Shown here: in pieces, positions 26,440 through 32,874 of the stretch
Position numbering within the stretch: position 1 is the stretch's first letter
How the letters are laid out: the number at the start of each line of letters is the position of its first letter
Assembly (NCBI GenBank): GCA_022796475.1
Contig: JAAWIS010000038.1
Span: forward strand, 1-32,874
Source: Lachnospiraceae bacterium
GTDB lineage: Bacteria > Bacillota > Clostridia > Lachnospirales > Lachnospiraceae
DNA: 32,874 bases
Reading direction: 5' to 3'
Notes under the pieces: generated by a model
Databases searched by the model: none
What the model was told of the DNA's origin: nothing
What the model saw: the letters and a program-made list of their open reading frames with translations, nothing else
Position numbers and translations under genes: made by a program

Positions 26440-27196
26440 CAGAAAATACCTCCTTCCTTTGTTCTTTTTGTTCTTCTTCACCAGACTCTTTTTCATGGAT
26501 CGGGAATAAAACAGCCCCAAACCAGGCAATCAGAACCGTTAAAATCATAATCCGCATACCGGAAGAAATCTGGCTGATAAGGGGAAGTCTGGCAGCAAGC
26601 AGGCTGGCAGCCATCGATACCCCGATCATCCCTGCCAGTACCTTTTCCTTTCTGGCAGGAGGCACGATAATGGCAATAAACATGCCGTATATCGCTACAT
26701 TTAAGGCACTCAGCACCCTTGGGGGAAGGATATTGCCCGACGCCGCCCCCAGCCAGGTGCCGATAGTCCAGCCAGGAACTGCAACCGTCAAAGCTCCGTA
26801 AACATAAAACGGATTTACATTTCCATCCACTGCTGCCGAAATCCCGAATATCTCATCTGTAATCCCATAAGACATAAACAGCCGGTGAAAAAAGGGCAGA
26901 TCCGGAGAAATCTTTTGAGAAAGAGCACAGGACATTAGTAAATAGCGAAGGTTAATCACAAACTGGGTTCCTGCCATCTCCATATAAGCGGCTCCTGCCG
27001 TCATAAGCCCCAATGCTGCAAACTCACCGGCGGAAGTTAAATTCATCAAAGACATAATTGCAGCGGGAAATGAACCGATACCTGCATTTCCCGCTGCAAT
27101 TCCTAATGTAAAGGATACTGCAAGATATCCAAGGGCAATCGGTATCCCATCACGGATTCCTCTGCAGTACCAGGAACCATCTGCTACTTTCTTCAT
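26429..27196 (-). CDS. azlC: Branched-chain amino acid exporter large subunit AzlC
   Basis: A 255-residue membrane protein of the AzlC (LIV-E) family. GIRDGIPIALGYLAVSFTLGIAAG and MNLTSAGEFAALGLM are typical, as is YGITDEIFGIS; several transmembrane helices follow. ATG 27196 is preferred, with AAAGGAG ten bases upstream. The frame is open to 27424, but that extension merely translates the repeat-filled leader and repeats itself (IGYTSYDTKT twice). A promoter about 360 bp upstream implies a long structured leader. No T-box motif is visible. Confidence 0.9.
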   Translation of the reverse strand: MKKVADGSWYCRGIRDGIPIALGYLAVSFTLGIAAGNAGIGSFPAAIMSLMNLTSAGEFAALGLMTAGAAYMEMAGTQFVINLRYLLMSCALSQKISPDLPFFHRLFMSYGITDEIFGISAAVDGNVNPFYVYGALTVAVPGWTIGTWLGAASGNILPPRVLSALNVAIYGMFIAIIVPPARKEKVLAGMIGVSMAASLLAARLPLISQISSGMRIMILTVLIAWFGAVLFPIHEKESGEEEQKEQRKEVFSDER

Positions 27197-27226
27197 TCTG
27201 TCATTACTCCTTTGTCTGTTATGGGT

Positions 27227-27258
27227 GGTTTTTGTATCATAGGATGTATATCCTATGA
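27227..27258. repeat. Palindromic repeat, copy A
   Basis: This is a 32-bp exact direct copy of 27353-27384. Its core TCATAGGAT-GTAT-ATCCTATGA is a perfect inverted repeat (9-bp arms, 4-bp spacer). The right flank diverges, so the longer outer arms of copy B are lost. It lies 31 bp upstream of the azlC start. Confidence 0.8.
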
Positions 27259-27270
27259 CAGCATAAAGAG

Positions 27271-27350
27271 GACGGCTTGCCGGACTCCCGCGCCGGAGCG
27301 CGGCTGCTTTAGCAGCCATTTTCCTTAAGCGCGGAGGGCGCATCCCCCGG
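27271..27350. repeat. GC-rich hairpin block between the two palindromes
   Basis: It contains CGCGC-CGGA-GCGCG (about 27289-27302), GGCTGC-TTTA-GCAGCC (27302-27317) and GCGC-GGAGG-GCGC (about 27329-27341). The block then runs into CATCCCCCGGAGGGTT, also found at 16463-16478. Composition differs sharply from the AT-rich flanks. No gene is recognised. Confidence 0.55.
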
Positions 27351-27352
27351 AG

Positions 27353-27392
27353 GGTTTTTGTATCATAGGATGTATATCCTATGATACAAAAA
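27353..27392. repeat. Palindromic repeat, copy B, 17-bp perfect arms
   Basis: TTTTTGTATCATAGGAT (27355-27371), spacer GTAT, then the exact inverted complement at 27376-27392. The U- and A-rich outer parts make the RNA form terminator-like on both strands. It lies in the azlC leader, 126 bp from copy A. Confidence 0.85.
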
Positions 27393-27554
27393 AGCAACAA
27401 CGCCTTGTCATCTGCCAATAACAAAACGGTTGCTGCCGTTCTTCTGCTCTTTTGTCTTCTCAGGCTGTTATCTGAAAGCAGGCCTGAAAAGCATCATACC
27501 AAAAAGGCTAAAGCAAGCATAATCATCCGTATGAACGCAATAAGCCTGATGTAT

Positions 27555-27583
27555 AATGTAACCTAAAATCTGCCATTTGTCAA
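27555..27583 (-). promoter_or_regulatory. Probable azlCD promoter
   Basis: On the minus strand a perfect TTGACA (27578-27583) is 17 bp from TACATT (27555-27560, four of six matches). It is the best promoter in the 470-bp gap upstream of azlC and would give a leader of about 350 nt. Besides the repeats, the rest of this gap holds no credible gene. Confidence 0.55.
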
Positions 27584-27593
27584 GATATTGAAA

Positions 27594-27617
27594 CAGGCTG
27601 TGCGCTTGCACAGCCTG
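27594..27617 (-). terminator. Hairpin downstream of the sugar ABC operon
   Basis: CAGGCTGTGC-GCTT-GCACAGCCTG is a perfect 10-bp stem with a tetraloop. On the minus strand only TTTCAAT follows, so termination may be modest. A second small stem CTGGCC-ATAA-GGCCAG lies at 27633-27648. Confidence 0.6.
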
Positions 27618-27672
27618 AACATTTTTAATCTTCTGGCCATAAGGCCAGTCTGTGTTTGACCAATACAGATCC

Positions 27673-28518
27673 TTATTTTACTGCACCATTTACAACACCG
27701 TTTAAGATCTGCTTCTGGCAAATCAGATAGAAAACCAGAATAGGCAGAAGAGCCAGCAGGTAAGATGCAAATGCAAGGTTATAATTCGTTCCGAACTGAG
27801 TCTGGAACGTCATCTGAGCCAGCGGAAGCGTATTCATCCCGCTGCCTGACATAATAACCAAAGGAGTCATAACGTCATTCCATGTGCCAAGAGCTGTCAG
27901 AACTGCCACAGTAGCATGCATTGGCTTCATAATCGGGAAAATAATGCTCCAGTACGTTCTCCATGTGGTTGCGCCGTCTACCCGTGCCGCCTCTTCCAGG
28001 GCTACCGGAATATTTACCAGATATCCAGAGTACAAAAGCATATTCATGGGCATATAAAATACCACATAACAGCAAATTACACCAACCACATTTGCAATTC
28101 CCATCTGAGCAGTCTGCTTTACTAACGGCATCATCAGGATTGCAAATGGCACAAACATACCGCTTACAATATAAAGATAAACGAAATTATAAAATTTATT
28201 TTTTGCCTTATTCCTTCCTACTGCATATCCGATTGTGGCATGGAGCATAAGGGAAATTACCAGGTTTACAGCCGTAATCAAAAAGCTGTTGAACAGAGAA
28301 CGCCAGAAATCGGTTACCCGCATAGCTTCTGCAAAGTTTGCAAAGCTCCATGCTCTTGGCAGGGAAAGAATCCCTGCAATCGAGTTGGTCATCTCAGACG
28401 GCTGCTTAAATGCGATCACAAGCGCCATATAAAGCGGAAATACAACTGTGATCAATCCAATGATTAAAAGAATGGTAATGGGCCAGTTCACTCGTTCTGC
28501 TACTTTTTCTTTCTTCAT
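27673..28518 (-). CDS. Sugar ABC transporter permease, MalG type (CUT1)
   Basis: A 281-residue inner-membrane permease with about six hydrophobic segments. The EAA loop is EEAARVDGATTWRTYWSIIFPIMKP, which contacts the ATPase. The C-terminal QKQILNGVVNGAVK is the standard MalG-type ending. Its ATG overlaps the stop of the MalF-type gene as TAATG. It is the last gene of the sugar operon; the substrate cannot be told from sequence. Confidence 0.93.
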   Translation of the reverse strand: MKKEKVAERVNWPITILLIIGLITVVFPLYMALVIAFKQPSEMTNSIAGILSLPRAWSFANFAEAMRVTDFWRSLFNSFLITAVNLVISLMLHATIGYAVGRNKAKNKFYNFVYLYIVSGMFVPFAILMMPLVKQTAQMGIANVVGVICCYVVFYMPMNMLLYSGYLVNIPVALEEAARVDGATTWRTYWSIIFPIMKPMHATVAVLTALGTWNDVMTPLVIMSGSGMNTLPLAQMTFQTQFGTNYNLAFASYLLALLPILVFYLICQKQILNGVVNGAVK

Positions 28519-29369
28519 TACAGTTGTTCCTCCTTCTTACTGCTGAATGTCATCTGTGCAACGGAAAGTATTACAATCAGAACAAAGAATACCACTGCGT
28601 TAGCACTTTGGAATCCAAACTGCCCCCCCGACATACCGTTATTGTAAATCAGGTAAGAAATAGACTCGGTACTCTGTGCCGGTCCGCCTTTTGTCAAAGC
28701 CATGATCTGATCAAATACCATCAGGAAATTCTTCATGCAAAGCACCATATTAATGCTGAAGAACGGCATGATTAACGGGAATGTTAAAGTTTTAAACTTA
28801 TACCAGCCGGTAGCGCCGTCAATGGAACCTGCTTCATACACATCTTCCGGAACAGTCTGGATACCGGATATGTAAATAATCGTATTCATAGCAATGGACT
28901 GCCATGCGCAGACTACTACGATTGCCACCCAAGCCCAGCTTTTGCTTGCCAGCATACTGGTGGTTCCAGTCATAGCTGGAAGAATATAGGTAAAGAAATA
29001 GTTAAAAATGTAGCCTACTACTAAAGCGCCCAGAATATTCGGAATGAAATACATTCCTCTTAATGCGCTTTTAAATTTAATCTTGCTGTTTAATCCCAAT
29101 GCCAGAACTAAGCTGAGTATATTAACAACAATCGTAGAAACAACTGCCAGCTTAACCGTAAACAGATAGGATCTTCCAACACGACCGTCCTGGAACAGGT
29201 CAATATAGTTTCGAAGTCCTACCCATTCATAGGAACCATACCCTTTAAAATTAGTAAAACTGTAGATTACACCTTTAATCAGAGGCAGTGTATTAAAGCA
29301 AAAGAACAGTGCCAGGATAGGCAATGTCATCCAAAGATACGTCCGTTCTCTGTCATTCATATTCTTCAT
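28518..29369 (-). CDS. Sugar ABC transporter permease, MalF type (CUT1)
   Basis: A 283-residue permease with about six transmembrane segments. The N-terminus (YLWMTLPILALFFCFNTLPLIKGVIYSFTNF) is typical. The EAA loop is YEAGSIDGATGWYKFKTLTFPLIMP, and a LTKGGPAQSTESISYLIY segment is seen in CUT1 permeases. ATG 29369 has AAAGGAG nine bases upstream. It is 24 bp after the binding-protein stop. Confidence 0.93.
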   Translation of the reverse strand: MKNMNDRERTYLWMTLPILALFFCFNTLPLIKGVIYSFTNFKGYGSYEWVGLRNYIDLFQDGRVGRSYLFTVKLAVVSTIVVNILSLVLALGLNSKIKFKSALRGMYFIPNILGALVVGYIFNYFFTYILPAMTGTTSMLASKSWAWVAIVVVCAWQSIAMNTIIYISGIQTVPEDVYEAGSIDGATGWYKFKTLTFPLIMPFFSINMVLCMKNFLMVFDQIMALTKGGPAQSTESISYLIYNNGMSGGQFGFQSANAVVFFVLIVILSVAQMTFSSKKEEQL

Positions 29370-29393
29370 CTTTGTTTTCTCCTTTCCCCTTAA

Positions 29394-30677
29394 TTAATTC
29401 CCATTCTGTGCCTGATATTTTTCCACCATGCGGATAATATCACGGTTATAGCGGAGCCAGTCCTTGTCAAATTTTGCAAGGAATGCATCCACATCCTGGT
29501 TAATCAAGTACGTCTGGATCTGTGCATCCACTGCCATCTCTGAAGGATAGTAGTGATCCTGATAGTCGGACATTTTTCCGGCCTCAATGTATTCTTTCAT
29601 GCCGTCCAGCATTGATGCCAGTTCAAACTCCTCATCCTTACAGGGAACTGCATTCTGATCATCCAGATAGAACTGGACATTCTCATGGGCCAGGAGGAAA
29701 TCCAATACTTCATAAGCTGCTTCTTTATTTTCACAGGCTTCCATAACGCAGAACTGTAAATCCACACCAGAGTTAAGCACATTGCCCTCTGCATTGTTAT
29801 TGCCCGGCATTACAAAGGAGTCAATATCCATATCCGGGTTAACGGACTTAATCTGGGGCACTGCATAGCTTCCGATGGTAAACATAGCTGATTCTCCATT
29901 GGCAAATGCGGTACATGCATCGTTATAGCCGTATGCAAAGGGCCCGTCTTCCCCATACTGCAAAAGCTGCAGCATTTTCTCAGCAATCTCACGATATTCG
30001 GTGGTAAAATTAGTTTCGCCTCTGTTTACCTGCCTGCATACGTCAGCAGGGGCCAGGCCTACTGCCAAAGCATTCCAGGGCGCCAGACAGGTCCAGGTAT
30101 CCTTAAAGCCAAAATACAAGGGCTGAATTCCTGCTGCCTGTATCTCTTCGCACAGTGAGATAAATTCATCCCAGGTAGTGGGGATCTCCCATCCGTGTTC
30201 CTGGAACATGGCGCGGTTGTAGAGGACACCGGCGGCATTTGCTACATAAGGAACGCCGTAGGTCCCTTCTGTGGGAACGAATTCCAGACCCTCTAAAATC
30301 TCAACATATGCTGGTTTAATAGAGGAAAGTCCTGAATAATCCGACACATCCGCTAAAATTTTCGAATCAATGAAATAAGAATAGTTAATGTCGCCGCCGA
30401 TTCCAATAATATCCGGATAATCCTCCCGGATAAACCTGGTTTTTAAAATGGTAGTGGCATCATTTGGTGATTCGATGGTTAGATGGATGTTGTCATGCGT
30501 CTTGTTAAACTCCTCTTCCAGCTTCTCAAATACGGCTACTGCTTCCGGCTTATACTGTACCAGCTCGATCTCGATCTTTCCGCTGCTGTCCGTCCCTGCG
30601 CCACATCCTGTTAGCAGGGCTCCTGCCGGCATTATACCTGCGAGAAAAAGGCTTAACATTGTTTTTTTACTTTTCAT
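29394..30677 (-). CDS. Sugar ABC transporter substrate-binding lipoprotein
   Basis: A 427-residue family 1 extracellular solute-binding protein. The lipoprotein signal is MKSKKTMLSLFLAGIMPAGA with lipobox LLTGC and Cys25 as the lipidation site. The body shows IPTTWDEFISLCEEIQAAGIQPL and FANGESAMFTIGSYAVPQI, typical of CUT1 binding proteins for oligosaccharides. ATG 30677 has AAAGGAG upstream; an earlier ATG in another frame stops after two codons. It heads the operon. No ATPase gene follows, so the system must borrow a shared MsmX/UgpC-type ATPase. Confidence 0.93.
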   Translation of the reverse strand: MKSKKTMLSLFLAGIMPAGALLTGCGAGTDSSGKIEIELVQYKPEAVAVFEKLEEEFNKTHDNIHLTIESPNDATTILKTRFIREDYPDIIGIGGDINYSYFIDSKILADVSDYSGLSSIKPAYVEILEGLEFVPTEGTYGVPYVANAAGVLYNRAMFQEHGWEIPTTWDEFISLCEEIQAAGIQPLYFGFKDTWTCLAPWNALAVGLAPADVCRQVNRGETNFTTEYREIAEKMLQLLQYGEDGPFAYGYNDACTAFANGESAMFTIGSYAVPQIKSVNPDMDIDSFVMPGNNNAEGNVLNSGVDLQFCVMEACENKEAAYEVLDFLLAHENVQFYLDDQNAVPCKDEEFELASMLDGMKEYIEAGKMSDYQDHYYPSEMAVDAQIQTYLINQDVDAFLAKFDKDWLRYNRDIIRMVEKYQAQNGN

Positions 30678-30731
30678 CCCATTTTTACTCCTTTCTCATT
30701 GGAAACATACCCGTTTTCCTTTCGTGGGATT

Positions 30732-30760
30732 ATTATAACATCTCAAAATGCGTCTTACAA
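30732..30760 (-). promoter_or_regulatory. Sugar operon promoter, extended -10
   Basis: On the minus strand TTGTAA (30755-30760), a 17-bp spacer and TATAAT (30732-30737) preceded by TGT. It lies 55 bp upstream of the binding-protein start, in the divergent region shared with the AraC-type regulator. Confidence 0.75.
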
Positions 30761-30875
30761 TAGCTTGATTTCTATACTTTTATATCAATATGCTACTTTT
30801 TGTGCAATTTTTTTAAGTTATCTAGCATTTTGGTATATTTTAAAGTATACTAAAAAAGCAAGAAGGAGGATTTTT

Positions 30876-31736
30876 ATGGAAAATTTACTATTTTCGGTAT
30901 TTCCAAACGAGAATTTTGTTGACCTTAGCCTGTATCAATACGGATGGGAGCGATGTCAACCTGCACATTCTTATGGACCTGCCGTTCGAAACCATTTTCT
31001 TTTCCACTACGTGATATCCGGCACCGGAACCTTGATGGCCAATAATTCTTCGGGACAGACGAACCATTATTCTGTTAAAAGCGGCCAGGGCTTTATGATA
31101 TTTCCCGGGCAGATTAATACTTATATTGCCGATTCGGAACTTCCCTGGGAATATGTCTGGGTGGAATTTGACGGTCTTCGCGCAAGGGAAGCCATCGGAA
31201 GCGCCGGTTTTTCTCCGGATGCCCCTGTTTACCGGGCCCGTTTTCTTGATCTCAGGGAAATTATGATGAATGAAATGCTCTATATCGCCAAGGCCAAAGA
31301 ACAGCCCCCTCTTCACTTAATTGGCCATTTATATCTTTTCTTAGATGCCATGATCCGATCCGTTTCCCCTGTGAATCTTTCAAAAGGCGGAAAGCTAAGG
31401 GATTTTTATATTCATGAGGCCCTGGTATTTATTGAACAAAATTTTCAAAATGATATTTCTGTAGAAGATATTGCTGAGGTGTGCGGTTTAAACCGCAGCT
31501 ATTTTGGAAAAATTTTTAAAGAAGCCCTTGGAAAAACGACCCAGGAATTCCTTTTAAATTACAGAATGACGAAAGCTACTGAGCTTTTAAAGCTGACACA
31601 GCTTTCTATTGGAAGCGTCAGCGCTGCTGTGGGCTATGGCAATCCCCTGCATTTTTCCAGGGCCTTTAAACATGTATACGGAGTTTCCCCCAGAGAATGG
31701 CGAAACCGTAACCAAGTGTCTGACCACAAACCGTAA
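30876..31736 (+). CDS. AraC family transcriptional regulator
   Basis: A 286-residue regulator. The N-terminal half is an AraC-type cupin sensor domain (HYVISGTGTLMANN, GQGFMIFPGQINTYIADSELPWEYVWVEFDG). The C-terminal 100 residues carry two helix-turn-helix motifs (ISVEDIAEVCGLNRSYFGKIFKEALG and SIGSVSAAVGYGNPLHFSRAFKHVYGVSPREWR). ATG 30876 has AAGGAGGA upstream; the frame is open 59 codons earlier across the promoter region. Divergent orientation makes it the likely sugar-responsive activator of the ABC operon. Confidence 0.93.
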   Translation: MENLLFSVFPNENFVDLSLYQYGWERCQPAHSYGPAVRNHFLFHYVISGTGTLMANNSSGQTNHYSVKSGQGFMIFPGQINTYIADSELPWEYVWVEFDGLRAREAIGSAGFSPDAPVYRARFLDLREIMMNEMLYIAKAKEQPPLHLIGHLYLFLDAMIRSVSPVNLSKGGKLRDFYIHEALVFIEQNFQNDISVEDIAEVCGLNRSYFGKIFKEALGKTTQEFLLNYRMTKATELLKLTQLSIGSVSAAVGYGNPLHFSRAFKHVYGVSPREWRNRNQVSDHKP

Positions 31737-31763
31737 ACGAAAAATGATTGGTTGTTTCTTAGT

Positions 31764-31902
31764 GTTCAAACCATGACGAATCACCACGCTGATTCGTCAT
31801 GAGCCAGTACCGTTATGGTGGCAAAGCATATGCCCCATGGCCGCCAGGCGATTTTAAATGGGCATATGGGGTTATGTTCACAAGGTATCTGTGAACAGCA
31901 AC
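31764..31902. repeat. Structured repeat element, copy 1
   Basis: About 139 bp. Positions 31764-31887 match 32751-32874 with five differences in 124 bp. Inside are CATGACGAATCA/TGATTCGTCATG arms (31771-31800), a short hairpin at 31808-31820, and a long CATATGCCCCAT/ATGGGCATATG stem with one bulge (about 31827-31867). A GTTCACA/TGTGAAC hairpin lies at 31876-31896. The right end GTGAACAGCAAC (31891-31902) is the inverted complement of the left end of copy 2. It lies 28 bp after the AraC gene. Confidence 0.9.
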
Positions 31903-31943
31903 GTTTCTTAAGGATACTTCCCATACATTCCAAAAACTAAGCA

Positions 31944-31972
31944 TTTCCATAAACCGGGATTTATGGTATAAT
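31944..31972 (+). promoter_or_regulatory. thrH promoter, extended -10
   Basis: TTTCCA (31944-31949), a 17-bp spacer and TATAAT (31967-31972) preceded by TGG, 72 bp before the thrH ATG and just outside repeat copy 1. Confidence 0.6.
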
Positions 31973-32043
31973 TTATAACCAGAGATAACCCTGCCTCATA
32001 ATCCCCGCAGGTAATCTTACTGTTTATGAATGGAGGAACCGTT

Positions 32044-32646
32044 ATGTACATAACATGTTTAGATTTAGAGGGCGTACTGGTTCCGGAAATCTGGATTGCC
32101 TTTGCACAGGCCAGCAATATTCCGGAGCTGAAACGAACTACCAGGGACGAGCCAGACTATGAAAAGTTGATGAACTGGCGCCTGAAAATTTTAAAGGAAC
32201 ATCATCTGGGATTAAAGGAGATCCAGGAAACGATCGCCTCTATTGATCCCCTTCCGGGAGCCAGAGAATTCTTAGATGAGCTGCGTTCTTTTACTCAGGT
32301 AATTATTATCAGCGACACCTTTACTCAGTTTGCAGCCCCCTTAATGAAAAAACTTGGATGGCCAACGATCTTCTGCAATTCCCTGGAAGTGGCAGAGGAC
32401 GGAGAAATTACAGGTTTTCGGATGCGGATCGAAAATTCCAAGCTGACTACTGTAAAAGCCCTTCAGTCCATTGGCTATGAAACCATTGCCAGCGGCGACA
32501 GCTACAATGATTTAGGCATGATTCAGGCCAGTAAGGCGGGATTCTTATTCCGCAGCACGGAGAAAATTAAAGCCGATTACCCAGAACTTCCTGCTTATGA
32601 AACCTTTCCGGAACTGATGGCCGCCATAAAAAAAGCCATGGACTAA
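32044..32646 (+). CDS. thrH: ThrH-type phosphoserine phosphatase / phosphoserine:homoserine phosphotransferase
   Basis: A 200-residue HAD-superfamily enzyme closely resembling Pseudomonas ThrH, which dephosphorylates phosphoserine and can transfer the phosphate to homoserine. Motif I is DLEGVLVPE with nucleophile Asp7 and acid/base Glu9 (Glu instead of the usual Asp, as in ThrH). Motif II is IIISDT, and motif IV is GDSYND. ATG 32044 has GGAGG seven bases upstream; an in-frame ATG at 32026 is less well placed. The gene stands alone, bracketed by two copies of a structured repeat. It may feed threonine or serine synthesis. Confidence 0.93.
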   Translation: MYITCLDLEGVLVPEIWIAFAQASNIPELKRTTRDEPDYEKLMNWRLKILKEHHLGLKEIQETIASIDPLPGAREFLDELRSFTQVIIISDTFTQFAAPLMKKLGWPTIFCNSLEVAEDGEITGFRMRIENSKLTTVKALQSIGYETIASGDSYNDLGMIQASKAGFLFRSTEKIKADYPELPAYETFPELMAAIKKAMD

Positions 32647-32659
32647 TGTGCGCTTTTTT

Positions 32660-32734
32660 GGAGCAAGAGTGCGGTCACGTTTCGGCAGGCCGCTCCTAAC
32701 GCAAACTTTCCGCTCTCTTTTGCTCCTTTTATTT
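32660..32734 (+). terminator. Possible terminator after thrH
   Basis: GGAGCAA (32660-32666) pairs with TTGCTCC (32720-32726), and inner GCGG/CCGC pairs can form a branched stem. TTTTATTTG follows. The long interior makes this weaker than a standard terminator. Confidence 0.4.
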
Positions 32735-32743
32735 GTTACCCTT

Positions 32744-32874
32744 TGTTGCTGTTCACACCATGACGAATCACCACGCTGATTCGTCATGAGCCAGTACCAT
32801 TATGGTAGCAAAGCATATGCCCCATGGCCGCCAGGCGATTTTAAATGGGCATATGGGGTTACGTTCACAGGGTA
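32744..32874. repeat. Structured repeat element, copy 2 (cut by the window end)
   Basis: Second copy in the same orientation, starting with GTTGCTGTTCAC (32744-32755), the inverted complement of the right end of copy 1. It runs with 96% identity until the window ends, so its right end is not visible. Confidence 0.9.

Noticed and set aside
27197-27424. 76-residue N-terminal extension of AzlC
   Set aside because: It translates the repeat region twice (IGYTSYDTKT repeated) and precedes the normal family start, which has its own ribosome binding site.
27197-27560. T-box or known riboswitch in the azlC leader
   Set aside because: The T-box core AGGGTGG-N-ACCGCG is not present, and I recognise no other riboswitch core.
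27381-27566. 61-codon plus-strand frame beginning inside palindrome copy B
   Set aside because: It starts in the repeat with no ribosome binding site, has no recognisable domain, and overlaps the azlCD promoter on the other strand.
27552-27617. Small plus-strand RNA from TATAAT (27552) to the hairpin at 27594-27617
   Set aside because: No usable -35 box exists for the plus strand. The same bases fit the azlCD promoter on the minus strand with a perfect -35.
31764-32874. Repeat pair read as insertion-sequence ends or a composite transposon around thrH
   Set aside because: There is no transposase gene in or next to the copies, and thrH is a normal chromosomal gene. Without target-site duplications a transposon claim is not supported.

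Overview
The window looks like an ordinary chromosomal segment of an anaerobic Firmicute, most probably a Lachnospiraceae-type member of class Clostridia. The protein families, AGGAGG-type ribosome binding sites, TTGACA/TATAAT-type promoters, moderate GC content, a Feo iron system with a small Cys-rich FeoB-associated protein, and an ATPase-less sugar ABC operon all fit this. The organism assignment is inference from gene content, not from a marker gene. I see no rRNA, tRNA, CRISPR array, prophage or transposase gene.

Layout. (1) 182-12054 is a peptide uptake and degradation locus. A divergent promoter pair (8782-8898) drives, leftward, a lipoprotein peptide-binding protein, the DppB/C/D/F importer and three hydrolases (M55 D-aminopeptidase, M42 aminopeptidase, C26 gamma-glutamyl hydrolase). 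Rightward it drives an NtrC-like regulator that has lost its sigma-54 contact loop. A P1 (DmpA-type) aminopeptidase converges on the regulator. (2) 12279-15228 is a feo iron-uptake operon: FeoA, FeoA, FeoB and a small Cys-rich protein absent from simple ORF calls, with GGTTAG repeats and a palindrome over its promoter. (3) 15468-20399 holds an exported protein, then galM, topB and a beta-helix (hexapeptide-repeat) protein on the minus strand. (4) 20582-26047 holds aspartate-semialdehyde dehydrogenase and topoisomerase IV (parE-parC). (5) 26134-27196 is azlCD, a branched-chain amino acid exporter, behind a long repeat-filled leader. (6) 27673-31736 is a CUT1 sugar ABC operon divergent from its AraC-type regulator. 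(7) 32044-32646 is thrH, placed between two copies of a structured repeat of about 140 bp.

How it works together. The left third reads as one regulated system for importing peptides and cutting unusual ones: D-residues, gamma-glutamyl bonds and N-terminal residues. The hydrolases lack evident signal peptides, so they should act after import. The centre is largely housekeeping. The most distinctive non-coding features are the repeat pair around thrH (terminal inverted repeats, stem-preserving base changes), the paired 17-bp-arm palindromes in the azlC leader, a related-looking GC-rich element at 16380-16500, and the inverted repeat at 83-149. Most gene starts given here are trimmed to the codon with a good ribosome binding site.
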